Origin: Cryptomeria japonica
Taxonomy: Eukaryota > Streptophyta > Pinopsida > Cupressales > Cupressaceae
Direction of reading: 5' to 3'
NCBI RefSeq assembly: GCF_030272615.1
Contig: NC_081412.1
Coordinates: 20,499,932-20,563,931 of the forward strand
Length of the DNA stretch: 64,000 nucleotides
Positions 1-10,924 of this stretch are shown piece after piece. The position numbers and the translations under genes are program-made. Position 1 is the first letter of the stretch. The number at the start of each line of letters is the position of its first letter. Below the pieces are notes generated by a model, which made no database searches, had not been told where the DNA came from, and saw only the letters and a list, made by a program, of their open reading frames with translations.

Positions 1-385
1 CCACCCATGAAGAAGGAGAAAATGCCACCTTCTATCCTCTCCTTCTGGACCTAAAAGGGCATGCTAGGAGAAAGCACATGCAAAATGTTTTAGTGGTTGT
101 AGACTATTTGAAGTGGAGAATCCTCCCAAATCATCCTGGAGACCATAATAAGGAGAAGTACTTCAAGAGTATGCAACTCTTAATGGCTTCCTTCAAGAAG
201 AAGAACCTATCAACCCTCCTCTCCCAAGTGGAGAATCTTAGGTTGTCATGCCGAGTGTTTCTAAAAGTGGTGGGTGCAGTAGTCTGGGCCATAGCAGGGG
301 TCATCCAAGCGGTCGTGGCCGTAGTTGTAGAAGGGGGCGGGGTTGTGTGCCAAGAGCGTAACTGTTGCAGTTTCCACCATTCAGT
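1..385 (+). repeat. Partial copy of unclassified LINE-like repeat
   Basis: This segment matches 2553-2922 almost base for base, with one extra G-rich stretch of about 30 bp near 310-345. The shared frame encodes residues around VVDYLKWRILPN and a conserved FLKVVGA stretch. The left end is cut by the window edge. The longest frame (78-389) has lost the reading context that the second copy keeps, so I read it as a fragment of a dispersed repeat and not as a gene. Function is not recognised. Confidence 0.6.
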
Positions 386-1882
386 TTGAATTTCATATGT
401 TTCTCCTCCTCCAAAATATGATACAAAAAAATTTAGTTTATACATCTTAAGCTTCTACATACTTTATTTAAACATGTGAAATGATTAAATTGTTGAAGAA
501 TCAAAAACAATTTACACTCTAATATATTTTTATTAGCAAAAATATACCTTTAACCTATTAACCTATTTGGAGTTTAAGAATAACGTTTAAAACCAATGAA
601 TATAATTTGTTAAAAAATTGAAGGCTAACTATTGTTATTAGGAATTTCGATTAAAAACACTTAAATTGACATAATCATCATATATTCACACCTACAAGGA
701 CAAAATACCCTTTTTTTAAATATCACACACACACATATGGAGAAGAATTTGAAAATATATGCTTTTATATGTTAACATATGAATTATGGTCAATTTTGAC
801 CGATTTAATTAAATATTGGTCATGTTTCACTAAAAGACATTGATATTATTTTAGATTCTCACCATTTGTTTTTAGATGGTAGTTAGTTAAGCACCAAATT
901 CTAGTTTCTTCATTTGGATCCAAATAAGCTCATGTACCATTCTCTTGTATTCTTATTTCGGTTAAGCTTGCTTGTCTCTATATTATTATGGCATTTTAAG
1001 ATTACCTAGGCTATTGACATTTCTTGTAGGAATAGCCAAGATCTTAGAATGTATTTTTAATATCAACAAGTTAAGGGATTAACTAAAATATAGAATGTGC
1101 AATGCAATAGTCAAAATGGATTTGCTAAACTCACAATATGATTAACAAATATATAGAAAGAGGATGGGCTATCAAGAATAATAATTGCTATCTAGAATAT
1201 GGGTTATGAAACTCTATGCAAGAAAGTACACCTCAACAAGCTTATTCATAGTAGAAAACATCAACAAGAAAAAATTATCTAGAAGAAATATTCTAGGTAG
1301 AATATTACACACTTAATTAGTACCACCCTTAAGCATAACTAGATGGATAAAAAATGATTTGAGTCTTGGAACAAAGACTAATGATGTACCAAATTAAAAC
1401 CAATAGGAAAGGGAGAAAATCCATTGGGAAAAACCTCCTAGCCAATTATTTCAAACTCAAAAGGCACATGTTGCAACTATTGATGAAGAAGTGGTGATGA
1501 ATCCTTACTCTACAACAAGATTAAGTTTAGATTCAAAGAAACCACTACACAAGTACCTCTAGGATACTCTAGATGCTCAAAATTATGATTGGTACATAGC
1601 TTTAAAAAAATTGATTTGAAAACCTTGTACGGAATCACCCCTCTAAATATAGAAAAAGCTCTTCATCTTGGAATTCATTAACAACAATTGCCACTCACCT
1701 TATCTTATGGAGGATTACTATGTAGTTTGCTTAGATGACTATGAGGTCAGAAAGAAAAGTTGGATAAGATTGAGCTTAAAGCAGATAGCTTTAAATCATT
1801 TGATGTGTTGATCAATTTTATGTCATGATGGCATGTCCATTTTGAGGTTGTCGAGGCCTATCTAAGGGCAAAGAGAAGAAGT
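386..1882. other. AT-rich intergenic DNA, no gene seen
   Basis: No supported coding region on either strand. Around 1405-1440 there is a stretch of the type ggaaag...aatccattgggaaaaacc, which resembles the region near the start of the copia LTRs elsewhere in the window (compare 14868 and 30090). It may be an eroded LTR fragment. The rest shows no recognisable structure. Confidence 0.5.
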
Positions 1883-3170
1883 TTGCATCTGCTCATAGGT
1901 TGGCTAGGTCCTATGATACAACCCAATAATGAAGGCAGCAAACTTGTCTCGAGTGGAATAATTGCCATCTTAATTGAAGGAATTTCACCCTCTTCAAGAA
2001 TTCGATTCGTCTTTTTTCTTAACCCATTCCTTGCAAGTTGCTCATCTTTCTTGTTTTTTCTGCAAGGTTTCTTTGCTTCAGCATTGGCAATGGTGGAGCC
2101 TCCTTCCAGGATTGTTATCAAGCTATCTTCACACCCCATTCTTTGCCTTGGGGTTGATACGCAAATCTCTCTTTCCATTCATGTTCATCAATGTTGCTTC
2201 AAGGAAATAACCGACCTCAGACTCAAGCGCTTGCTCCGCACGGTTAACCCCCTCGATCTCATTGCAACAAAAATGATTTTGGGTCAAGGTCACCTGGATA
2301 GAAAGAAATTCTACAGGGATAACACACAGATTTCCTCTCGATTCATGGCTTTTGTTCTTGATGCAGGGTTCTCTGAAGGTATCACCTCTGCCTTGGCCTC
2401 CGAGCTCTTGGAGCCTGAATTATTAGGTGGGCTTGACAAGGTCTTATATTATGCCCTACCTGGTTCAAGTGTCCTAAGGCTTGCAGGTATTGAGGCTACC
2501 CATGAAGAGGAAATAATGTCATCGAGTGTTCTGAGGCTTGCAGAATTTGAGGCTACCCATAGAGAAGCAGAAAATGTCACCTTCTATCCTCTCCTTCTGG
2601 ACCTAAAAGGGCCTGCCAAGAGAAAGTACAAGCAAAATGTTTCAGCGGTTGTAGACTATTTGAAGTGGAGAATCCTCCCTAATCAGCCTGGAGACCATAA
2701 TAAGGAGGAGGACTTCAAGAGTATTCAATTCTTAATGGCTTCCTTCAGGAAGAAGAACCTATCGACCCTCCTCTCACGAGTGGAGAATCTTAGGTTGTCA
2801 TGCCGAGTGTTTCTAAAAGTAGTGGGAGCAATGGTCCGGGCTGTAGCAGGGGTCATCCAAGCGGTCAGGGTCTTGTGCCAAGAGCGTAAGTGTTGCAGTT
2901 GCCTCCTTTCAAATTTTAAGAGATGTGCTCTCCCTTGTCTTTTTGTGCTTTTAAGTTCTTTAATGAAAACTCTTGTTAGTTCTCAGACTCTGGTAGGAGG
3001 TTCTTTTTCCTCTTACTCTAGATGGCAGATACAGTTTCATATTTTGGAGGTTTTTTTTCTCCTATGATCTGCAAGGACTCTTTACTCTTTAGGTTTATTT
3101 TTGTAAAAAATTATCCTTTTCATAATATAAAATCTATAGCTTTGCCTTTATCGACCAAAAAAAAAAAATA
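1883..3170 (+). repeat. Unclassified LINE-like repeat with 394-codon open frame
   Basis: An open frame of 394 codons runs from 1883 to 3067. I recognise no catalytic motif in it: no reverse transcriptase YxDD box, endonuclease or RNase H signature. Residues around 190-230 contain a tandem near-duplication (SSVLRLAGIEATHEEE and SSVLRLAEFEATHREA). Downstream, 3120-3170 has the form of a LINE 3' end, with gctttgcctttatcgacc followed by 12 A residues. The same TTTATCGA(T/C)C terminus ends the LINE at 7459 on the other strand. The second half is duplicated at 1-385. I infer a 5'-truncated non-LTR element, or sequence carried by one. A host gene fragment is the alternative. Confidence 0.45.
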
Positions 3171-3189
3171 ATTTGTTTTCTAGAATTTA

Positions 3190-3723
3190 TTTATTAAAGA
3201 CCCACTTATTAAAACTTTATTAAAATTTACTGTTTGCAATACCCTAAAATTTCCCTTTATTTTGAAATTTTATCATATAATGATTGATTAGCATAAAAAG
3301 TTTATAAAAAGAATAAAAAAATTAAATCAGGCATGAGAAAAATCAGTGAGAAAATGTAAATGCAAAACGTGCATTAAAAAATAAAGCAAGATGTATACAT
3401 GCGCTCTCTACCAACAATATCCCAATTTAATACTGTCTCGTATTTGCGCACATGACCACGAGTGAAATTACTTCACTGAAATTTGGCTGCGAAATCACGA
3501 GCGTTGAACATTGACGCGACCCAATTTTTCTCAGACGCCCAATTTTGACAACTTCCTTCAAATTTCCATCACCACGAGCGTTGAACATTACATTACAATA
3601 AATACCTCTTCCCATTCCTTCTTTTCTGCAATCACATTCTTCCCATTCTTTCTTTTCTGCACTCAAATTCTTCCCATTCCTTCTTTTTCTGCACTTGCAC
3701 TCTCTATTATTCACAAACAAAGA
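3190..3723 (+). promoter_or_regulatory. Terpene synthase promoter and 5' UTR
   Basis: This region is duplicated at 10925-11300 upstream of the pseudogene, so it belongs to the duplicated unit. A TATA-like aataaata lies at 3597-3604 and is kept in the duplicate. Between it and the start codon, three 31-bp direct repeats (3609-3701, consensus beginning ttcccattccttcttttctg) form a pyrimidine-rich leader, typical of a plant 5' UTR. The start at 3724 is chosen because an in-frame upstream ATG at 3511 would lie before the TATA-like box. Confidence 0.55.
3609..3701 (+). repeat. Three 31-bp direct repeats in the 5' leader
   Basis: Units start at 3609, 3640 and 3671 with a constant 31-bp period. The core is ttcccattcctt then cttttctgca, with 1-3 differences between units. 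In the pseudogene copy only the beginning of the first unit survives before the deletion junction at about 11300. Confidence 0.8.
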
Positions 3724-6720
3724 ATGGCTGCAGTAGCAACTTGTCAAATTTCAAAGAATGAGAAATTGGTGGATCGAAGTTGTCAAATTTCAGAGGATGA
3801 AGGGCAATCGGTGGATCGAAGGATGGGCAAATATCATGCCAATGTTTGGCACGACGATTTTCTCCAATCCCTTTCATCGCCATATGGGGTATGTGGGTGT
3901 CGCTGTTTAATTGTTTAATTGCTCATTCATTCATTCATTTTGATTTATCTGCAATCCATTCAGATTCGGTTCTGTTTTGATTTATCTGCAACCTCAATCT
4001 CCATTGTTCTGTTTTGACTTAACCTGTTTAATTGTTGATCAACAGGAAGCTTCATACCGTGAGAGGGTGGAGAGCTTGATTCAGCAGATCAAGGAAAACG
4101 CATTCAATCCTCTGCTTGGAGACGGAGAAATATGTCCCTCCTCTTCTGACCTGCTTCAGAGATTCTTCATAGTTGACGCTGTGCAACGATTAGGAATTCA
4201 TCGATATTTTGAAAAAGAAATCAAGGCGCTTCTTGATTATGCTTACAAGTACTGCCCGCGCGCCTTCCATTTTTCCATTCATTTCTCTTACTTGCCGATT
4301 TCATTTGATTACTGATTATATCTCTTTAAACAGGTATTGGAATGCAAATGGTATTTCATGGGGGAGTCAAAATTCCACTGCAGATCTCCGCTCTACCGCT
4401 TTGGGATTTCGAATTCTTCGCCTCAATGGATATCATGTATCTCCAGGTTTCTATTTTAAACTTTGCTGTTTCAATTCTAACAATAGCTATCGATTTAATC
4501 AGATCACAAGTATTCTGAAATAATTTAACATTTAACAATATTTTGTTTTGATCCAAGCAGAGGTATTTAGAAATTTTCAAGATGAAAATGGACAGTTCGT
4601 TTTGACGCCATCGGTTGAAGAAGGCGACAATGAAATAAGAAGTGTGTTGAGTTTATATCAAGCTGCAGAGATTTGTTTTCCAGGAGAAACAATTCTGAGA
4701 GAAGCTAAATCATTTGCCTCTCGATACCTTCAACAAACATTTGGACAGAGCCACGAGAAAAGCCAGCTTTTGACAGAGGCAAGTACTGCATTCTCTTTTA
4801 ATCATTAAGTTGTTATAAAATTATATTATTCCACAGTATAGATTTAACAAGTAGTCCATTTCATTAAAATCTGCAGGTTGATTACTTTCTGAAATTTTCT
4901 TGGAGATCCAGAAATCCACGATGGGAAGCATGGAGCTCCATACAAATATTTAGACAAGATTTTGATTCTTGGATGTCAATGGAGGGCGTTTATAAGTGAG
5001 TACATCAATCTTTTCTCTTCTAAACACATTTTTTTAAGGTACCTGAAATGTGAAGATTCATCTGTTTTGTTTTGCATATGTTAAATCTTCTTGGATTAGA
5101 TAGAACTCAAATATAAAATATTCTACTTTTACTAACATATTTTATTGTTCATGAAGTCAATTTTGAGTGTGATCTTAATAGTTATAGACAAGAGACGATG
5201 AAAATCTGAGCTAATTTATTTTATTTGAACATGATGTTTTCTTTCAGGATTTCAAATGAGATTTGTCAAAATATTTTGGAAGCGGCAATATTAGATTTCA
5301 ACATAATACAAGCTCAACATCAGATTGAGCTCAAAATTATATCCAAGTAATATATCGACAAATGAAAATTTTGTTAACTAAATAAAATAGTTTACTATGT
5401 CATTTAGAGTACTTGTGATATCAATTATATTGGAATAACATGTATGTGGTGATATAATGTGTAGATGGTGGACTGAAGCAAGTGTAAACAAGCTTAATTT
5501 CTTTCGACACCGACATGTGGAGTATTATCTTGCATATGCCTGTGGATTGTATGAACATGAATTCTCTCTAACTCGAGTTGGATATGCTAAACTGGGTACC
5601 ATAATTACAGTTATTGATGACATTTTTGACACTTATGGAACCTATGATGAGCTTATACATTTTAAGGAAGCCGTGATCAAGTAAGTATAGTGTTTTCTAT
5701 TAATTTGTGGAGCGTCATATTGGGAATCATAAATATTATTCTATTATCATTTTTCTTTAACAAAATAACTAATTTTCTTTCATTTCATGCTTACTCAGTT
5801 GGGATATGTCTATGATGGATCGTTTTCCGAAATTTATGCAAATTTGTTTGCAATTTACTCATGAAACATACATGGAATTAGTTGATGAAGCAGAGAAAAT
5901 ACATGGTCCACGTGCACGCAAGTGGATGCAAGAATATGTAAGTCACAAGATCAAATTTATCTATCAAACATTTGATATTAAAATATATAAACAAATATCT
6001 TTTTTTTTGTGTAAAATACTTATAAATCTTACAATATATTTCATATATCTTCTATTGCAGTGGACAAATCTTATTTTGGCAGAATTTAAAGATGCAGAAT
6101 GGATTGCTACTGACTATCGCCCTACTTTGGATGAATATTTGAAGAATGCCCTCGACTCTTCAACTGTACCCGTGGTCACACTATTTCCAATGCTTTTGAT
6201 TAACACATCTCTTCCTGATGATATTCTAGAAAGAATCAAAAAAATTGAGCTTGATGTAATGCTGGGTTGTAGATTAATTGACGATTGCAAAGATTTCCAG
6301 GTATTTATTGACCAAACTTAGCTAGACCTATCTTATTATCCATGAATCATAGATTTTAAAAATAAAAAATCACTTATATATCCTTGTTCTAAATGAGCAT
6401 ATTTCATTTTGAAGGAACAACTTGAAAATGGAGAGAATGCTTCTTGGCTAGATTGTTACATAAGAGATAACCCTGGGACCACGATGGAGCAAGCTTTGGA
6501 GCATGCAAGCATTCTCACCGAGTTACACATGGAACAATTAACCAAAGATTTTTTATTTTATGAGAAAGATATACCAACATGCTGCAAAAAAGTGTATTTT
6601 GATTGTATGTATAGATGGGTAGCTTTCTTATGGAGGGACATTGATGGATTTTCAACTTCATTCAAGGGTACAAAGGATGACATAATGAAACTCTTGATCA
6701 ATCCTATACCTTTGATGTAA
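3724..6720 (+). CDS. Terpene synthase, TPS-d type (10 exons, 605 aa)
   Basis: Class I terpene synthase expected to ionise a prenyl diphosphate (geranyl or farnesyl) with Mg2+ and cyclise it. Exons: 3724-3888, 4046-4248, 4334-4446, 4561-4778, 4877-4995, 5248-5346, 5465-5680, 5799-5937, 6061-6300, 6415-6720. All phases join and give 605 residues. RR(x)8W is at residues 32-42, the RxR motif (RHR) at 320-322 and the aspartate-rich DDIFD at 357-361. The second metal site reads DDCKDFQEQ (498-506), so the usual Ser/Thr and final Glu are Asp and Gln. Nine introns match the gymnosperm class of TPS genes. Only 31 residues precede RR, short for a plastid transit peptide, so cytosolic action is possible. 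Intron 4 uses a GC donor. No internal stop. The product cannot be predicted from sequence; a TPS-d sesquiterpene or monoterpene synthase is most likely. Confidence 0.9.
3742..3819 (+). repeat. 39-bp tandem duplication inside exon 1
   Basis: Codons 7-19 ([13 protein letters not shown]) and 20-32 ([13 protein letters not shown]) are two copies of a 13-residue unit. The nucleotide copies share tgtcaaatttca and tggatcgaag. The second copy ends exactly at the RR(x)8W motif, so the duplication lengthens the N-terminal arm. Confidence 0.8.
4779..4876 (+). other. GC-AG intron 4 of the terpene synthase
   Basis: The exon 4 to exon 5 join reads ...LLTE|VDYFLK..., as in other terpene synthases, only if the donor is gcaagt (4779-4784) and the acceptor is ctgcag (ending 4876). 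The nearest GT, four bases on, would throw the frame to a stop. The other five donor bases match the plant consensus, as usual for GC donors. Confidence 0.8.
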
Positions 6721-7439
6721 CAAATATATAGATGCTTATATTTGCATCTATATCTATGCACAAAATATGAACTTATAGATATGATAAAGTGTAGTCACAC
6801 ACCTTATATCAAGTAACTAAAATTGATATTTTGTAAATTAATGAAATGTTTTGTAATGATTCTTAAATCTTATGAAGAATATTTGGATAATTGTCAAAAA
6901 TATTCATGTGTTCTCAAATGAAGTATATTATTGTATCAATCAATTACAATCAGACTTATGTTGAGAGTGTGAGTTTGTGGAAAATAGTTTTTGAAATATG
7001 AAAATAACATACTTCTTTGAATGTAAAGATGGGAAATCAGTTTACTTGAATATTTTACAAAACCATATAAATAAAAAGCTTCTAAAATTAAAATTAAGTC
7101 TACTAACAAATTTTATAAATTATTTTTGTAAATATCTACTTAACAAAATATAAAATGTTCTAAACATAGATAAAGATGACTTACAAGATTCTAGCAACAC
7201 TACAAGACTTGACTAGGCACTATAATGAATGGATGTGGTTAATGCGAGAAAGTTTGGAGAATGAAACCCAATTAAGTGTACTACACAAGACGTCCCAAAC
7301 ATAAAAAGAAAAGAAGAGTGTAGCCACCTATGCATGACCATCATTTACAAAAATAATGTTTCATGTGTTTTGAAGATTAAAACAAGCCTCTTGTAGACAT
7401 GGTCAACCTTTCAATCCTAATGTTAAAAAAATCTCTTTA
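6721..7439 (+). other. Terpene synthase 3' flank
   Basis: 3' UTR and downstream DNA without a gene. The stretch is duplicated, with divergence, at about 12190-12640 after the pseudogene (for example the tagtcacacaccttat and cactacaagacttgacta blocks). This shows that the duplication extends beyond the transcribed region. Confidence 0.6.
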
Positions 7440-7458
7440 CATTATTAACAGAAATCTT
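7440..7458. repeat. Target-site duplication, left copy, of the LINE
   Basis: cattattaacagaaatctt here and cattattaagagaaatctt at 9253-9271 differ at one position and flank the LINE insertion. The paralogous site at about 13424-13443 carries a single copy. Confidence 0.8.
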
Positions 7459-9252
7459 GGTTTTGATCGATAAAGTTTATTTTTAATTAATATATAAAAT
7501 AGAGCTTACATTCAAAAATCTCGTCAAAACAAGCGACCACCTTCTACTACATTTTTGTGCATGCCTGTCATCCCAGCACTATGGCAAAATTAGCACCCCC
7601 TTAGCATTCTGAAACCCCAAACTAACTCCCATACACAAAATGGAGCCCCGAATATAATCCCACCGATTATATCTGTATTTATAGACTAAGTCCGACCAAG
7701 CATAGATGTGAATACAAAAAACCGCCATGAACTCGAAATACAAAATCAGGGCATCCAGGCTCCAAAGTAACAGAGCCAATGAATACACTGCAACAAAAAT
7801 TAAATGAAAACAGACCCCAACCAGAATACTCCCGAAAAAATCAATACCATCAGGCCGCAAACTGACCAGAGGCAGAACCCGGCCCATCAGGGAATTCAGC
7901 TTTGACCTTCAAGCTACGGTTTTTCTTCTTCTTTGCAGCCTGCGCCATCTCTCGCTCTATCTCTGCAAACTGAATATAGACCAATAGGTCCTCCCAAGCT
8001 TCACGGGCCTCCTCAGAATGTGCTACCCTGTCCGCTCCATCTCTCCATAGCTCAAGAAAGGTCTAAACCCAACTTGGATTCTATCTGGCATTATGCCAAC
8101 ACCATATGGCCTCCTAAAAGCATGCCCCAGCACCGTGTTACCCAGCAATGAGACCAACCCACACAGAGAATGGGTCGGAACACACTCTTTCAGAATCCAC
8201 TCGACCTCCTTTTTAGTGCTGAACATTGACCCCCAGGCCGCCACCATGGACACAATGTCCATGTTGGTCATGTAGCTATACTCAGACTCCAAGTATTCCT
8301 TGCCCAAAAGACTTTTAATAATCTCAAGAAAATTTGTCTCATCGCTCCTAAAAATGCCTCTCAACCTCTTGTCTGAAATAACTCCAAGAAAGGCAAGTTG
8401 ATATTTCATGGAATAGAGAGTAAAATTTGTCTCCATTTCCACTCAGAGTTGAATTCAAAGAAAACTCTCACAACTGGTAAAAAACCACTTAACCTACAGA
8501 AAGGAAGCAACTCATAATACAAAAAAAAATATGGAGGTTTCTAAAATAAATAAAATCCATCAAACTCCCCTCTTGCCATGAAGCATGTCACCTTTCAAAC
8601 TGCCAATCCCCAAATCACTTATTATGATGGCAAATTAAGACAGGGATTTAATGAAAAGTACTGCCTCGAAAGCCCAGGACATGGGAATAGGATATTGAAG
8701 TATTGCAAATCTTTAAATCACCGATCACCTTGCAATTAAATCTGCCAGGTCACTTCCTCATCTCAATGATCCCACCATCGGATCAAAAGGGGTTCCATGT
8801 CACATGCCACATTGGACATGTGATCAACCTCTCCATTTCCCTCTCTTTTAATATGGGAAATTTTAAAATCTTCAAAAAAATTCAAATTTGAACAAATAAT
8901 ATGTATGAACCTATTGATTCGCCAACATGGGGTTGATTCCTTTGAGATGGCATCAATATTTATTTTAGAATCCCCTTCCAGATGTAACTTTGAGACATTA
9001 AGGATGTTGGCTCATTCTACTACTAGAAGCACCACCTGAGCCTCCGCCTCACTATTTGTACCATCCTGTGATCTTTGAGCACCTTTGATCAGAACTTTCC
9101 CTTCATCATCTCGAGCCATGCACCCGACACCTAAAACACCTGGATTGCCTCTAGAAGAACCATCAAAGTTAATCTTCTCCCAACCCTTCTCCGAAGCTTG
9201 CCAAGAAACATCAGATTTTGGAGAATTATCCCTTAAAATCCCATCAACAAGT
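7459..9252 (-). mobile_element. 5'-truncated LINE with RNase H domain
   Basis: Non-LTR retrotransposon inserted in copy A of the segmental duplication. It is bounded by a 19-bp target-site duplication, with its 3' end at 7459 (minus-strand terminus ctttatcgatcaaaacc, a very short A tail). From about 9240 to 8760 the minus strand encodes a plant LINE-type RNase H domain: KINFDGSSRGNPG, then a GCMARDDEGK stretch, an SEAEA helix and LEGDSK. Downstream lies another coding stretch (8442-7858). Reverse transcriptase and endonuclease are missing, as expected from 5' truncation. A stop lies near the end of the RNase H frame. Confidence 0.8.
7858..8442 (-). pseudogene. LINE-borne downstream coding stretch, unknown function
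   Basis: The minus-strand frame starts with MEMETNFTLYSMKYQLAFLG and can be followed for about 190 residues to a stop near 7858. It ends in a charged helix, with REMAQAAKKKKNRS near the C-terminus. A 139-codon open frame covers 8442-8023, and the continuation needs one frame change near 8023. It lies between the RNase H domain and the LINE 3' end, so it is either an extra C-terminal segment of this LINE family or a transduced host exon. I do not recognise a domain. Confidence 0.4.
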
Positions 9253-9271
9253 CATTATTAAGAGAAATCTT
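9253..9271. repeat. Target-site duplication, right copy, of the LINE
   Basis: Partner of 7440-7458; 18 of 19 bases match. After it the sequence resumes collinearity with the paralogous flank at 13444 onward. Confidence 0.8.
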
Positions 9272-9554
9272 AATATTAAGTCATGGTTTGTTTTATTTTA
9301 AAAAATTTATTTAAGTTATAAGATACTATTATTTATTAGTAGTAATTATTTAATTATTTATTTGGAATAGTCAAATCTCTATGTTATGTTAATATTATTT
9401 TTCATCAAAATTTATTATTCAAATTTTATTGAGAAAAATTACGATATAAAGAAATTTTCTTTCTATATCATTTATGAAAAATATAATGGATTTTATAATT
9501 AGGTATTATATAATGAAATTGAAGCAATATGACAACCATTCTGTTAGGATTTCC

Positions 9555-9852
9555 ACACAGGGGCTTCACTTAGTGAACCAGGGTTATATCACGTGTGTTC
9601 ATGGCATACTAAAGAATCCCCCTATTTTAAAAAATTATTGCCCTAAACTCCTTTTTTGTCACCCCTTCCCAATACATATCCTGAATTAAAAATCCCCCTA
9701 TTTTCACTAGATATTGTATTTTTTCATAGCCCGAATTAAAATCCTCCTTATTTTCACTAGATAGGCAATATATTCTCTTTTATTTTTGCGATATTAAACC
9801 CCCAAATATGAATGCATGTGATATAATATTGCCTAGCCAGTGAAGCCCCTGT
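9555..9852. mobile_element. hAT-like MITE (298 bp)
   Basis: Perfect 14-bp terminal inverted repeats, acaggggcttcact at 9557-9570 and its complement at 9839-9852. Flanking near-repeats ggatttcc (9547-9554) and gggtttcc (9853-9860) look like an 8-bp target duplication with one mismatch. The left end has two extra bases before the TIR. The interior is non-coding and contains two copies of a ccctattttcactagata block. The paralogous site at about 13700-13725 lacks the insertion. TIR start and 8-bp TSD suggest hAT; the superfamily call is an inference. Confidence 0.75.
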
Positions 9853-9860
9853 GGGTTTCC

Positions 9861-10924
9861 AAATTTTCATGTCCCTATGCTCATGCCCTAGTCAAAAAAC
9901 CAAGTCAAAAGGTAAAAAGTGGTGAAATATTAAGTTTTTCGGATTATCAAGCTTTCAATCATCCTTTTGCCTCAAGGTTAATCTATTAGTTCCCCTACAT
10001 CCCTCTTACCTTTCTATAGCATCATAAATTGTAACCCTATACAATTTATACCACTTTTTGTGCCCCTACATTAGTGTGACCAATTTTAGCTCTCATCCAA
10101 GTCCGTTTTTGGCCTTTTACCTTGAAACTGGTGTCATTTTCTTGGATGGTGATTTGAGTCCCTATCTTGAGTTGAGTGTACCCTATCCTTAGCTTTGTCA
10201 CCCTATTTTGGGTAGACAAGGGCCCTTGTCCCCATAGACAAGTCCCAAATTTGAACATGTCAGTGCTCACTTCCCACCAGTTGGTTTTAGATCACAATGT
10301 CTTAATTTAAACATTGGAGGTCAATGTAATCATGGAAATGCCTTTTGAACCCTATATAAAAGCATTCGTCTAATTCATTTTCACATCCACTATATTCCAT
10401 TCACATCCACCTTCAAGCACTATCATCTTCAAGCATCAAGGTGAAATTCCATCCCACCATATTCTTTAAGAATCCTTCAATATCTAGACATCATGGATCA
10501 TAAAATTATGTCAATCTTCATGTAAGCATATATTCGTGATTGATTTCCTCTCGAGGATGAATTGAATAGAATCTAGGAAGAATTCCTAACTTCTAATTAG
10601 ATCTTACAATCAATGAGAGGAGTTGAAATTCCCCTTAATAGCCATGTTAGATTTTAGCACTTTTGAAGATTACTCTAGTGCACTTGATAATTTTTGTAGC
10701 GCATTTAAATGTTATTGTAGCACTTTTTAAGTTTGCTTTAACGCTTTTGGATATAGAACCTTATCATCTAAATATCAAAAGATTTTGCTTGTAAAGATAT
10801 GCTTTGAAGTAGATAACTATTCAAGACACCTTTGAATTGATATAATGTCAAAATGACTAGAGCTACTAATCCTTATTATATGCTAATTTAAAAAATTGTA
10901 CAAAACTTGATGAATAAATGTTTT
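9861..10924 (+). other. Flank of the duplication and a probable LTR/leader fragment
   Basis: The first part (to about 10000) still aligns with 13730-13900. Then follows DNA not shared with copy B. At 10353-10361 there is a clear tatataaa box (ccctatataaaagcattcg). It is followed by repeated ttcacatcc motifs and, at 10640-10760, by repeated tagcac(a/t)ttt and tagcgcattt words like those in the gypsy leader at 43090-43370. I infer a fragment of a gypsy LTR plus 5' leader. No coding region is supported. Confidence 0.4.

Noticed and set aside
3511-3723. Upstream in-frame ATG at 3511 extending the terpene synthase by 71 residues
   Set aside because: It lies before the TATA-like box and spans the 31-bp leader repeats; the extension has no transit-peptide-like composition that I can support.
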